A stretch of DNA of 64,000 nt from NCBI GenBank assembly GCA_946621465.1, contig CAMOOO010000007.1:1-64000 (forward strand), given 5' to 3'. Of the stretch, positions 36,036-45,059 are shown piece after piece. Below the pieces are notes generated by a model. That model did no database searches. It saw only the letters and a program-made list of their open reading frames with translations, and was not told the origin of the DNA. The stretch comes from an uncultured Clostridia bacterium (GTDB lineage: Bacteria; Bacillota; Clostridia; Christensenellales; DTU072). Numbering within the stretch: position 1 is the first letter of the stretch; each line of letters opens with the position of its first letter. A program made the translations under genes and the position numbers.

Positions 36036-36953
36036 GTGAAGGCGGATAAGATAAAAAAAATAATTCTTGATTCAGATTATCGATATATGATTTTATCTAG
36101 AAAAGTTTTTAAAAATACTGATGATAGAAAAACAATTAAAAAAATGTATCGCTATTATTTCAAGAAAGAATTGGATCTTGATAATCCATGTTCATTTAAT
36201 GAAAAATTGCAGTGGTTAAAACTATATGATCGACAACCCAATTATACACGCTTAGTGGACAAATATGCTGTAAAGGAATTTGTTGCAAGTAGAATCGGGA
36301 ATGAGTATATTATTCCGACATTAGGTATTTGGGATAGGTTTGAAGATATTGATTTTAATATATTACCCAATCAATTTGTTTTAAAATGTACTCATGACAG
36401 TGGTGGACTTATTATTTGTCGCGATAAGACAAAATTTGATCTTCAACGAGCTAAGAGAGTAATTAAGAAATCTCAAAAAAGAAATTATTATTATTGGGGA
36501 AGAGAATGGCCGTATAAGGACGTGAAACCGCATATTATTGCAGAAAAATATATGGAAGACACCGAAACTAAAGAACTACGAGATTATAAGTTTTTTTGTT
36601 TCAACGGAGAGGTAAAAGCACTCTTTATTGCCACAGATCGTCAAAATCCGAATGAAGATACAAAATTCGATTTCTTTGATGCTGATTTTAATCATCTACC
36701 TTTTAGACAAGGACACCCTAATGCAAAAGTGCCGCCTCAAAAACCAGTCAATTTCGAAAAGATGAAGGAATTGGCGATGATATTATCAAAGGATATTCCC
36801 CATGTTCGAGTGGATTTTTATGAGGTTAATGGCAAAATTTATTTTGGAGAGATGACCTTCTATCATTTCAGTGGTTTTACGCCTTTCGAACCGGAGGAAT
36901 GGGATTATAAATTTGGCGAATGGCTAAAAATGCCTTCAAAGGAAAATAAATAA
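36036..36953 (+). CDS. TupA-like ATP-grasp glycan-modifying protein
   Basis: A 305-residue protein of the ATP-grasp TupA-like family found in capsule and teichuronic acid loci. It shows the family opening DNPCSFNEKLQWLKLYDR, VDKYAVKEFV, FVLKCTHDSGG (nucleotide-binding lysine), the KELRDYKFFCFNGEVK block, and VRVDFYEVNGKIYFGEMTF with the metal-binding acidic residues. The family is annotated both as glycosyltransferase-like and as ligase-like; activity is not settled. It starts with GTG, with GAGGA about 10 nt upstream. Confidence 0.85.
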   Translation: MKADKIKKIILDSDYRYMILSRKVFKNTDDRKTIKKMYRYYFKKELDLDNPCSFNEKLQWLKLYDRQPNYTRLVDKYAVKEFVASRIGNEYIIPTLGIWDRFEDIDFNILPNQFVLKCTHDSGGLIICRDKTKFDLQRAKRVIKKSQKRNYYYWGREWPYKDVKPHIIAEKYMEDTETKELRDYKFFCFNGEVKALFIATDRQNPNEDTKFDFFDADFNHLPFRQGHPNAKVPPQKPVNFEKMKELAMILSKDIPHVRVDFYEVNGKIYFGEMTFYHFSGFTPFEPEEWDYKFGEWLKMPSKENK

Positions 36954-36966
36954 AAAGGTAATAAAA

Positions 36967-37953
36967 ATGGAAGATATTAAAGTTAGCATTATTTGTAATA
37001 CATATAACCATGTAAGATATATTCGTGATGCCTTAAAGGGTTTTGTAATGCAGAAGACAAGTTTTGCGTTTGAAGTTCTTGTTCACGATGATGCATCAAC
37101 AGATGGGACACAAGAGATAATCAGGGAATATGAAAAAAAATATCCAGAAATTATCAAACCCATTTATCAACAAGTTAATCAATACTCCCAAAACATTAAA
37201 ATTACCAAAACATTTCAATATCCAAGAGCTAAGGGAAAATATATTGCTTTTTGTGAAGGAGATGATTATTGGATAGATGAGAATAAATTGCAGGTTCAAT
37301 TCAATGCTCTAGAAGAAAATCCTGAAATTGATATTTGTGCTCATTCATATAAAGTTATTAATGGAAGAGATGACAGCTTTATAGAAAACAAAATATATAG
37401 TAAAAATGATTGTATCATACCTTTAGAGAGAATTATTATTGGCGAAGGAGGTATTGTAGGAACTAATACATTAATGTATAGAAAAGATATAGTTATGGAT
37501 GATAGATATACATTCGATAAAGACATTTGCCATGATTATGTTTTACAAATAAAATGTTCGTTAAGATCAGGGATGCTTTTTTTAAATAGAATAATGGCAG
37601 TGTACCGATTTGCTGTCCCCAATTCATTCTGTGACAGGATGAGAAAGGACAAAGAAAAAGAAAAGGTATTTCTTGAAAAAAAAATATATATGTTAAAAAA
37701 ACTGGATGAGGATACTCAATTACAATATCATAATGCAATAGAAGCAAGATTGTTACTATATGGTATTGTTGTAGAAAAACCATTTAAAGAAAAAATACAT
37801 ATATTTAAAAATCATTCAAAAGGTTTTCGACTCTTAAATTCTCATGAAAAATTGCAAATAGTATTAAAGACTTTTTTCCCATTTGCAATTAAGTTAAAAA
37901 GAATTATCTATAAAGATCGCAGACAGAAGGTTTTAAGAGATAATGCAAAATAA
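36967..37953 (+). CDS. Family 2 glycosyltransferase
   Basis: A 328-residue GT-A enzyme: VSIICNTYNHVRYIRDAL, the diphosphate site VHDDASTDGT, and FCEGDDYWIDENKL with the catalytic-region acidic residues, as in enzymes annotated as capsule glycosyltransferases. AAAAAGG sits upstream of the ATG. It overlaps the flippase-fusion gene by 11 bases. It is the last gene of the first AT-rich block. Confidence 0.92.
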   Translation: MEDIKVSIICNTYNHVRYIRDALKGFVMQKTSFAFEVLVHDDASTDGTQEIIREYEKKYPEIIKPIYQQVNQYSQNIKITKTFQYPRAKGKYIAFCEGDDYWIDENKLQVQFNALEENPEIDICAHSYKVINGRDDSFIENKIYSKNDCIIPLERIIIGEGGIVGTNTLMYRKDIVMDDRYTFDKDICHDYVLQIKCSLRSGMLFLNRIMAVYRFAVPNSFCDRMRKDKEKEKVFLEKKIYMLKKLDEDTQLQYHNAIEARLLLYGIVVEKPFKEKIHIFKNHSKGFRLLNSHEKLQIVLKTFFPFAIKLKRIIYKDRRQKVLRDNAK

Positions 37954-40621
37954 AAAAGTAGTTTCCAATTTGATTTGGCGTTTATTAGAGAGATTTGGGG
38001 CTCAAGCAGTTACACTCGTTGTAACGATTATTTTGGCTCGCCTATTGGATCCTGTTGTATACGGGACGGTAGCGCTCATAACGGTTATCACAACTATTTT
38101 GCAAGTGTTTGTCGACAGCGGACTGGGGAATGCGCTGATTCAGAAGAAGAATGCCGACGATACCGATTTCTCCTCTGTTTTTTATTTTAATATCCTTGTA
38201 TGTACGATATTATATACAGCTTTGTTTTTTGCGGCGCCGCTTATTGCGAATTTTTACGAAATGCCCGAGCTCACGCCTGTCATTCGGGTGCTCGGCACCA
38301 TTCTGATCATTTCCGGCGTTAAAAACGTACAACAGGCGTACGTCTCCAAGCACTTGCTTTTTAAGAGGTTCTTTTGGGCGACCCTCGGCGGTACGATTTC
38401 TGCAGCGGTCGTCGGTATTTGGATGGCGTACAAAGGCTTCGGCGTGTGGGCGCTGGTAGCGCAGTACCTCGTCAATGCGGCGATGGATACCATTATTTTG
38501 TGGATCACCGTAAAGTTCCGACCGAAGTTGTTATTTTCTTGGAAGAGACTTAAGAGATTATTGTCATTTGGCTGGAAATTATTGATTTCAACATTAATAG
38601 ACACAGGGTATAAAGAATTACGTTCATTAATTATAGGTAAAAAATATTCAGCTGAAGATTTAGCATATTATAATCAAGGAAACAAATATCCTCAGTATTT
38701 AACGCGCAATATTAATTCTGCCATTGATAGCGTTCTTTTGCCGGTCATGAGCGAAGAGCAGGACAATCGCGAGCGCGTCAAAATGATGACGAGACGTGCG
38801 ATAAAGACAAGCTCTTTCATTCTTTGGCCGTTGATGATGGGCCTTGCGGCCTGCGCCGAGCCGGTCGTATCCCTTCTTTTGACCGATAAATGGCTCCCGT
38901 GTGTCCTCTTCATGCGGGTATTTTGCATAACGTACGCTTTCTATCCAATACATACAGCTAATCTCAACGCTATCAAAGCCATGGGGCGTAGCGACCTGTT
39001 TTTGATACTGGAGATCATTAAAAAGGTCATCGGTCTGGGCCTGATACTGGGCTTTATGTGGATCAGCGTCGAAGCGATGGCATACAGCTGTATCATTAGT
39101 AGCGTTTGCAGTCAGATCATCAACTCCTGGCCCAATAAAAAACTCCTTAAATACAGCTACCTCGAGCAACTGAAAGATATCCTGCCGTCCATCGGCTTGT
39201 CCCTCTTTATGGCGGGTTGCGTCTACTGCGTAGAATTTTTGCACCTTAATAATTGGCTTACCCTGCTCATTCAAATCCCCCTCGGCGCCATCATCTACAT
39301 CCTCGGCGCAAAAATATTTAAGTTTGAAGCCTTCGGCTACTTGCTTTCGACGGCAAAAGGATTCTTTAAAAGGCGTAAAGCAAATAATATGTCAAATGAA
39401 GAAACAAATAAGCAGAAAAAAATACTTCTTTTGGGCGGCTCGGCGCAGCAGGTGATAGCTATTGAAACGGCGAAAAAATTGGGTTATTATACCGTACTTT
39501 GCGATTATCTGACGGATAATCCGGGACAGTACGTTGCGGATAAGTTTTATTTAGTCAGTACGACCGATAAAGAAGCGGTTTTGAAGGTCGCTACCGATGA
39601 AAAAGTAGATGGCATACTTGCTTATGCTTCCGATCCTGCCGCTCCGACCGCCGCCTACGTCGCCGAAAAGTTGAATTTGCCCGGCAACCCGTACGAATCG
39701 GTCGAGATCCTTTGTAACAAAGATAAATTCAGAGCATTTTTGGCGGAAAACGGATTTAACACACCAAAAGCCAAAGGTTACGACAATATCAACGAGGCGC
39801 AGGAAGATATTAAGAATGGGTATTTCAATCTACCGATCATTGTCAAACCTGTAGACTCGTCGGGGAGTAAAGGCGTAAGCAAGATCGAGAGTGCGGACGA
39901 GATTTCTGATAAATTATCCTATGCGATGTCCTATTCTCGGTCGAAGCGGATAATTGTCGAAGAATTCGTAGAAAAATACGGTTATCAGATAGCCGGGGAC
40001 GGACTTTCGATCGACGGCAAATTGGTTTTCCGGTATTTTGCTAACGACCACTTTAATCCGAAATGCAAAAATCCGTTCGTACCCATCAGTGCGAGTTTCC
40101 CGTATAACCAACCGAAAGAGGTTCAGGGTAAAATACATAGCGAAATACAGCGCTTGATTTCGCTTTTGGGTATGAAAACATGCACATACAATTTTGATAT
40201 GCGCATTGATAAAGATTTCAATGTGTATCTTATGGAAATTGCACCGAGAGATGGCGGTAATTACATTCCGCAATGTATCAAATATGCTACCGGCGTAGAT
40301 TTGGTGGAGTGTTCCGTCAAAGCGGCGATGGGAGAAAGGATTGACTTGCCGGAAAAACAAGATGGACAAGGTTTTATTTCCTATTATGCTGTACATAGTT
40401 TGGCAGACGGTATCCTTAACCGGATAGAAATCGATGAAAAGGTCAAACAAAATAATATTTTGGAAAATCACATAATCAAAAAGCAAGATGATGAAATCCA
40501 GACCTTTATAGGCGCAAATTCGACGCTCGGAATATTGATTATGAAGTTCGATAGTATGGAAATAATGCTCGATATGATGGATCATTCCGAAAAATGGATT
40601 GAGGTTGTTTTGAAACGATGA
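37943..40621 (+). CDS. Wzx-type flippase fused to an ATP-grasp enzyme
   Basis: An 892-residue chain of two parts. Residues 1-482 form an oligosaccharide flippase of the polysaccharide-transport family: about 12-14 helices, opening WRLLERFGAQAVTLVVTIIL, with YNQGNKYPQYL and a CAEPVVSLLLTDKWLP segment. Residues 483-892 form an ATP-grasp enzyme: Rossmann start KILLLGGSAQQVIAIETAK, LPIIVKPVDSSGSKGV, RIIVEEFVEKYG, and the metal site FDMRIDKDFNVYLMEIAPRDGGN. The join has no stop codon; an ATG at 39389 could start the second part but lacks a ribosome site. DNA at about 38543-38700 is sharply AT-rich inside an otherwise GC-moderate gene. The fusion would place ligase activity at the membrane beside the flippase. 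Confidence 0.88.
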   Translation: MQNKKVVSNLIWRLLERFGAQAVTLVVTIILARLLDPVVYGTVALITVITTILQVFVDSGLGNALIQKKNADDTDFSSVFYFNILVCTILYTALFFAAPLIANFYEMPELTPVIRVLGTILIISGVKNVQQAYVSKHLLFKRFFWATLGGTISAAVVGIWMAYKGFGVWALVAQYLVNAAMDTIILWITVKFRPKLLFSWKRLKRLLSFGWKLLISTLIDTGYKELRSLIIGKKYSAEDLAYYNQGNKYPQYLTRNINSAIDSVLLPVMSEEQDNRERVKMMTRRAIKTSSFILWPLMMGLAACAEPVVSLLLTDKWLPCVLFMRVFCITYAFYPIHTANLNAIKAMGRSDLFLILEIIKKVIGLGLILGFMWISVEAMAYSCIISSVCSQIINSWPNKKLLKYSYLEQLKDILPSIGLSLFMAGCVYCVEFLHLNNWLTLLIQIPLGAIIYILGAKIFKFEAFGYLLSTAKGFFKRRKANNMSNEETNKQKKILLLGGSAQQVIAIETAKKLGYYTVLCDYLTDNPGQYVADKFYLVSTTDKEAVLKVATDEKVDGILAYASDPAAPTAAYVAEKLNLPGNPYESVEILCNKDKFRAFLAENGFNTPKAKGYDNINEAQEDIKNGYFNLPIIVKPVDSSGSKGVSKIESADEISDKLSYAMSYSRSKRIIVEEFVEKYGYQIAGDGLSIDGKLVFRYFANDHFNPKCKNPFVPISASFPYNQPKEVQGKIHSEIQRLISLLGMKTCTYNFDMRIDKDFNVYLMEIAPRDGGNYIPQCIKYATGVDLVECSVKAAMGERIDLPEKQDGQGFISYYAVHSLADGILNRIEIDEKVKQNNILENHIIKKQDDEIQTFIGANSTLGILIMKFDSMEIMLDMMDHSEKWIEVVLKR

Positions 40622-40665
40622 AAGGAATCGGTGATTATCTTTGGTTGAAAAGATTAATGGGATGC

Positions 40666-40705
40666 AAGGATTTGCTTGCTAATAGCAATATCTGAAATCC
40701 TTTTT
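40666..40705 (+). terminator. Intrinsic terminator inside the polysaccharide locus
   Basis: AAGGATTT (40666-40673) pairs with AAATCCTT (40695-40702) around an inner TTGCT/AGCAA hairpin, followed by T5. It separates the flippase fusion from the next ATP-grasp gene. Confidence 0.7.
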
Positions 40706-40759
40706 GATATATCAAGGAAAGGTTTGAATCCATAATTATTTAGCCCTCAAAGGAGTAGA

Positions 40760-42055
40760 ATGAATAGTTTTAAAGGAAAAAAATTGTTAGAACTTGGCAC
40801 AAATGTTGCAAGTGTCGATATTGTAAAATATGCTAAATCAAAAGGTGCCTATATTATTGTTGCTGATTATTTTCCTATTGAGAAATCAGAAGCCAAACGA
40901 TATGCTGACGAGTCATATAATATCAGCACATTAGATATAGATAGCTTATGCAATTTGGCTAAGGAAAAGAAAATAGATGGCGTTTTTTGCGGAGTAAGCG
41001 AAGCAAACATTTTGGCAACCAATGAAATTGCTAGCTGTTTAAACATCCATTCTTATTTTACTCAATCACAATGGAATCATTTTATGAATAAAGAGAATTT
41101 TAGAGATTTGTGCAACAAATATAAAGTTTGCACACCTCAAACTTTCTTTAAAGGGAATGCTAATGAAATTCGGGATGGAGAATTGAATGATATTATTTAT
41201 CCAGTTATTATAAAGCCGGTAGATAACCGTGCTAATTCAGGAATATCTATTTGTGAAAAAAAAGAAGAATTAGATCAAGCCATAAAACATGCTACTGCTA
41301 ATTCAAAAATTAATTCCATTATAATTGAAGAGTTCGTTGATGGCATTGAAATAAGTAGTACTTATGTAATTCAAGATGGAATCGTTCGCTTGGTATGTTT
41401 TGGTTCAAAATATCCTTATGAAAACAATAATAAGCTAAAAGCATTATCGCATGCTTACGTGTATCCTTCAGCATATCTAACAGAATATATGCAAAAAATT
41501 GATACCCAAATTATTCAAATGATTAAAGGAGAAGGATTATGTAATGGTACTATTTTCTTCCAAGGTATATATAAAAATGGGGAATTCTATATCTTTGAGG
41601 CAGGTTTAAGAATGGAGGGGACTGCTTCTTATAGAATTACGGAAAAAATGAACGGCCAGAACTTTATGCATTATATGGTTGATAATAGTTTAAAAATAAA
41701 GACCGATTATGATATTAATAAAGAAGATCCTTATTTTAATGGGAAAAAGTGTGTCGTGTTTACACAAATTGCACATGGCGGTACTATTTCTAGGATAGAA
41801 GGATATGATGAGATAAAAAAGAATCCTATTGTTGTTTCATCCGAGAAAAGACATTCAATAGGTGATAGCATTAAAGAAGATGGCACTTTAAGACAAATAA
41901 TGTTTCGCTATGTGTTGGTAGCGGAACAAATCAGTGAAATAATTGATTTCATCAAAAATGCGCAAAAAAAAGTATTGGTCTACGACGAAAACAATAAACC
42001 AATGTTAATAGATAGCTTTAACCCATTCTTAATAGTAGAGGAGTACAACCGATAA
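40760..42055 (+). CDS. ATP-grasp ligase of unknown substrate
   Basis: A 431-residue ATP-grasp protein related in layout to the C-terminal half of the preceding fusion: LLELGTNVASVDIVKYAKSKG at the start, IYPVIIKPVDNRANSGIS for ATP, SIIIEEFVDGIEI, and an AGLRMEG metal region near 280. Such enzymes join a carboxylate to an amine or thiol through an acyl phosphate. AAAGGAG precedes the ATG. It is followed 2 nt later by a symporter and then a VioA-like aminotransferase, which suggests amide formation on an amino sugar or use of an imported acid. That is inference. Confidence 0.85.
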   Translation: MNSFKGKKLLELGTNVASVDIVKYAKSKGAYIIVADYFPIEKSEAKRYADESYNISTLDIDSLCNLAKEKKIDGVFCGVSEANILATNEIASCLNIHSYFTQSQWNHFMNKENFRDLCNKYKVCTPQTFFKGNANEIRDGELNDIIYPVIIKPVDNRANSGISICEKKEELDQAIKHATANSKINSIIIEEFVDGIEISSTYVIQDGIVRLVCFGSKYPYENNNKLKALSHAYVYPSAYLTEYMQKIDTQIIQMIKGEGLCNGTIFFQGIYKNGEFYIFEAGLRMEGTASYRITEKMNGQNFMHYMVDNSLKIKTDYDINKEDPYFNGKKCVVFTQIAHGGTISRIEGYDEIKKNPIVVSSEKRHSIGDSIKEDGTLRQIMFRYVLVAEQISEIIDFIKNAQKKVLVYDENNKPMLIDSFNPFLIVEEYNR

Positions 42056-42057
42056 TT

Positions 42058-43443
42058 ATGATTTATTTAGGTGCAGGACTAATCATTGCTCTTATTATTA
42101 TAATTGGAGTATTATCAGGGAAAAAAGCGAATAACAATAGTTTTTCAGGAAAACACGTCGCATCCTCTGGATTGGTAAGTGGCGCGCTGATAGGAACATT
42201 GGTGGGGGGGGCTTCAACCATTGGCACTGCACAGCTATCATTTACATATGGACTATCTGCATGGTGGTTCACTCTTGGCGGTGCAATAGGTGTATTGTTG
42301 CTGTCATTTGGTTTCTTGAAACCCATGTATAATGATGATACAATAACCACTCTGCCTGATATAATAACAAAAGAGTATGGAAAAAACTCCGGAATTTTAG
42401 TTGCTGTTTTAAGCTCTATTGGAACATTTTTAAGTTTTATTGCTCAAATATTATCTGGCACGGCTTTACTAATGGCTGTTTTCCCCATTAATTTTCAGAT
42501 TTCTGTGCTAATCATTCTCATTTTGATGATACTATATGTCTTTTTTGGTGGAGTATTGGCACTAGGAAAGGCTGGTTTGGCTAAAACTATTATATTAAGC
42601 ATATCAGTCTTGGCATGTGGATGTTTAAGTTGTTACTATCTAAAAGATACGATTACGGATAGTAGTGTTTTCCCAACAAATCAATATTATAATTTATTTG
42701 CTCGAGGAATAGTTGTAGATGCCGGAGCTGGATTATCTCTAATTGTTGGGGTAATCACTACGCAAAGTTATATTTCAGCAGTTTTGTCTGCAAAATCGTT
42801 GTCAAAAGCAAAAATAGGATCAATTATTACGGCGATCATTGTTCCCATAATAGGAATTGCATCTATTTTTGTTGGCATGTATATGAAAGCCAACTACCCA
42901 GATATAAATACCAAATTAGCATTCCCGTTATTCATTGTCAATGAATTGCCAAGTTTTGTGGCAGGAATAATATTGGCAGCATTATTGATCGCTGTTATTG
43001 GAACAGGATCAGGTTTGGCAATGGGCATGGCATCAATGCTATACAAAAATATCTATAAAACAATTAGAAAAGAAACAAAGAATGAACGAGAAGCTGTTAT
43101 TGTACAGCGGATAATGTTGGTTATAATTGCATTAATAGGAGGCCTATTATGTATAGCCAATTTAGGAGATTTAATACTCAACTGGAGTTTTCTATCAATG
43201 GGCTTGCGCGGTGCAGTAGCTTTTTTCCCATTAGTTACTGCATTATTCTTTAAAGGAAAGATATCTAAACTATTTATTTATATATCTATGGTTGGATCCG
43301 TTTTGATTACAATTATTGGCAAATTTGTCTTGCCCAAAAATATCGATCCATTATTCATTGGATTAGGATTTTCTTTGATAGTATTAATTATTGGCTTGGT
43401 AGTATCGTCTATAAACAAAAGGAAAGTTAGTAATGAGAATTAA
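42058..43443 (+). CDS. Sodium:solute symporter (SSS family)
   Basis: A 461-residue membrane protein with about 12-13 helices. SSS-family features include GGASTIGTAQLSFTYGLSAWWFTLGGAIG in the first helices, TTLPDIITKEYG, and a VIGTGSGLAMGMASMLYKNIY segment. It would bring in an amino acid, carboxylate or sugar with sodium. A transporter of this class is rare inside capsule loci. It lies 2 nt after an ATP-grasp gene and overlaps the aminotransferase by 11 bases, so its substrate may feed those enzymes. AT-rich. Confidence 0.85.
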   Translation: MIYLGAGLIIALIIIIGVLSGKKANNNSFSGKHVASSGLVSGALIGTLVGGASTIGTAQLSFTYGLSAWWFTLGGAIGVLLLSFGFLKPMYNDDTITTLPDIITKEYGKNSGILVAVLSSIGTFLSFIAQILSGTALLMAVFPINFQISVLIILILMILYVFFGGVLALGKAGLAKTIILSISVLACGCLSCYYLKDTITDSSVFPTNQYYNLFARGIVVDAGAGLSLIVGVITTQSYISAVLSAKSLSKAKIGSIITAIIVPIIGIASIFVGMYMKANYPDINTKLAFPLFIVNELPSFVAGIILAALLIAVIGTGSGLAMGMASMLYKNIYKTIRKETKNEREAVIVQRIMLVIIALIGGLLCIANLGDLILNWSFLSMGLRGAVAFFPLVTALFFKGKISKLFIYISMVGSVLITIIGKFVLPKNIDPLFIGLGFSLIVLIIGLVVSSINKRKVSNEN

Positions 43444-44521
43444 CGTAACAAAATCATCCATGCCCTCGTATGAGGAGTATTGCGAAGAAATCAAGAGTAT
43501 TTGGGAAAGCGTTCATCTGACCAACATGGGGCCGATACATAATCGGTTACTGGGACAGGTGAAAGATTATTTGAAAGTTGACAATATCGAGTTCTTTGTC
43601 AACGGGCATTTGGCTTTGTATTGCGCGCTGAAGGCAATGGATTTGAAGGGCGAGATCATAACGACACCGTTTACTTTTGCTTCGACGACAAACGCTATCG
43701 TGCAAGCCGGGTGTAAACCGGTCTTTTGTGATATCAAAGAGGACTATACAATTGACGAAAACAAGATAGAGTCCCTCATTACCGACAAGACTGTTGCGAT
43801 AATAGGCGTACACGTGTACGGCAATATCTGCAACGTGGAAAAGATACAGGAGATCGCCGATCGGCATGGACTGAAAGTCATTTACGATGCGGCGCACGCT
43901 TTCGGCGTGGAATATAAGGGAAAAGGCATCGGAAGCTACGGAGACGCGTCCATGTTCTCTTTCCACGCAACCAAAGTATTCCATACCATCGAGGGCGGCT
44001 GTGTAACGTTCAAGGATGACGCTTTCCGCGAAAAACTGACTCTGCAACGAAACTTCGGCGTACATGGCGAGGAACTGGAGTGTTTCGGCACCAATGCCAA
44101 AATGAATGAATTCCAAGCGGCGATGGGTATCTGTAATTTGCGTCACATCGATGAAGAGTTGGCGCTTAGGAAAGCCGTATTTGAAAGGTACGTCGAGAGG
44201 CTGTCCGGTAAAGACGGATTGACCTTATTGAAAGTTCGGGACGGTATCAAACAGAATTATGCCTACTTTCCTGTTTTACTTGATAAAGAGAAGTTCGGTA
44301 TAAACAGAGATGAATTGTGCGTAAAACTTGCTGAAGAAGGAATATTTGCACGCAAATATTTCTATCCGCTTGTTTCCGAAAATAAAGAGTTCGGGGAAGA
44401 CCTTGCAGATAAAACACCCATTGCCAAAGATATTTCAAGAAATATTGTGTGCCTGCCTATGTATGCACATTTGGCATTAGAAGACGTTGATCGCATTTGC
44501 GATGTGGTTTGCGGTTTGTAG
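43433..44521 (+). CDS. VioA/DesI-like sugar aminotransferase (DegT family)
   Basis: A 362-residue PLP enzyme of the DegT/DnrJ/EryC1 family. Landmarks: VNGHLALYCALKAM, TTPFTFASTTNAIVQAG, VHVYGNICNV, YDAAHAFGVEY with D152, and SFHATKVFHTIEGG with the Schiff-base lysine K181. The block around the lysine is closest in my memory to enzymes making dTDP-4-amino-4,6-dideoxyglucose, which fits the rfbA and rfbB genes downstream and the absence of rmlC/rmlD. The last three codons lie within a heptamer repeat. The GC content of the 5' part differs from the AT-rich symporter before it. Confidence 0.88.
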   Translation: MRINVTKSSMPSYEEYCEEIKSIWESVHLTNMGPIHNRLLGQVKDYLKVDNIEFFVNGHLALYCALKAMDLKGEIITTPFTFASTTNAIVQAGCKPVFCDIKEDYTIDENKIESLITDKTVAIIGVHVYGNICNVEKIQEIADRHGLKVIYDAAHAFGVEYKGKGIGSYGDASMFSFHATKVFHTIEGGCVTFKDDAFREKLTLQRNFGVHGEELECFGTNAKMNEFQAAMGICNLRHIDEELALRKAVFERYVERLSGKDGLTLLKVRDGIKQNYAYFPVLLDKEKFGINRDELCVKLAEEGIFARKYFYPLVSENKEFGEDLADKTPIAKDISRNIVCLPMYAHLALEDVDRICDVVCGL

Positions 44522-44566
44522 TTTGGAGTTTGTGGTTTGTGGTTTGTGGTTTGGAGTTTGTGGTTA
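44504..44566. repeat. Nine heptamer repeats (GTGGTTT type)
   Basis: Nine consecutive 7-mers of form GNNGTTT, with variants GTGGTTT, GGAGTTT, GCGGTTT and GTAGTTT. They start inside the end of the aminotransferase gene and stop at the ATG of the four-helix-bundle gene. Reverse-complement pieces (CCAAACT, CAAACTCCAAACC) recur after that gene, at 44961-45029. Confidence 0.85.
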
Positions 44567-44567
44567 A

Positions 44568-44942
44568 ATGGGTTTGTTAGATAAAATGGGCGGGTATAAA
44601 AACCTGATTGTTTGGCAACAGTCTGTTGAATTGGTAAAGAAAATTTATGATAGTGTACTTCCACTTATTCCAATAGATGAAAAATATGCATTAACGTCTC
44701 AAATACGCAGATCGGCGATTTCAATTCCATCCAATATTGCCGAGGGGCAATCGAGGAATTCATCGAAAGAATTTATATAGTTTTTATATATTGCTAAAGG
44801 TTCCAAATCCGAATTGGAAACTCAATTGTATTTAGTAAAAGAATTGAATTATTGTAGCGAAGAACAAATTGATCCTATTATAACGCTATGTGAATCAATA
44901 GGAAAACAGTTGGTATCTTTGGTAAAGCAATTGGAGCAATAG
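44568..44942 (+). pseudogene. Four-helix-bundle (23S rRNA intervening-sequence type) protein with an amber stop
   Basis: The 124-codon frame encodes a typical four-helix-bundle protein: NLIVWQQSVELVKKIYD, TSQIRRSAISIPSNIAEGQ, then SSKEFI, an in-frame TAG at 44778-44780, and FLYIAKGSKSELETQLYLVKEL to a second stop. Homologues read through this point with a sense codon, so a single change (probably CAG to TAG) broke it. Either half alone is too short to fold. Members occur inside 23S rRNA insertions, as DGR accessory proteins and as scattered single genes. This copy sits alone between heptamer repeats in a capsule locus. Confidence 0.8.
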
Positions 44943-45059
44943 GGCTCCAACCCCTAACTTCCAAACTGCACCGTAGGTGCCAACAAATTCCAAACTAACG
45001 CGCTTTATGCGCGTGTCAAACTCCAAACCAAATTCAACAAAGGAGAATTTATCAAACCA

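Noticed and set aside
44568..44942. Diversity-generating retroelement accessory protein (Avd)
   Set aside because: The fold is similar, but there is no reverse transcriptase, template repeat or variable repeat in the window.
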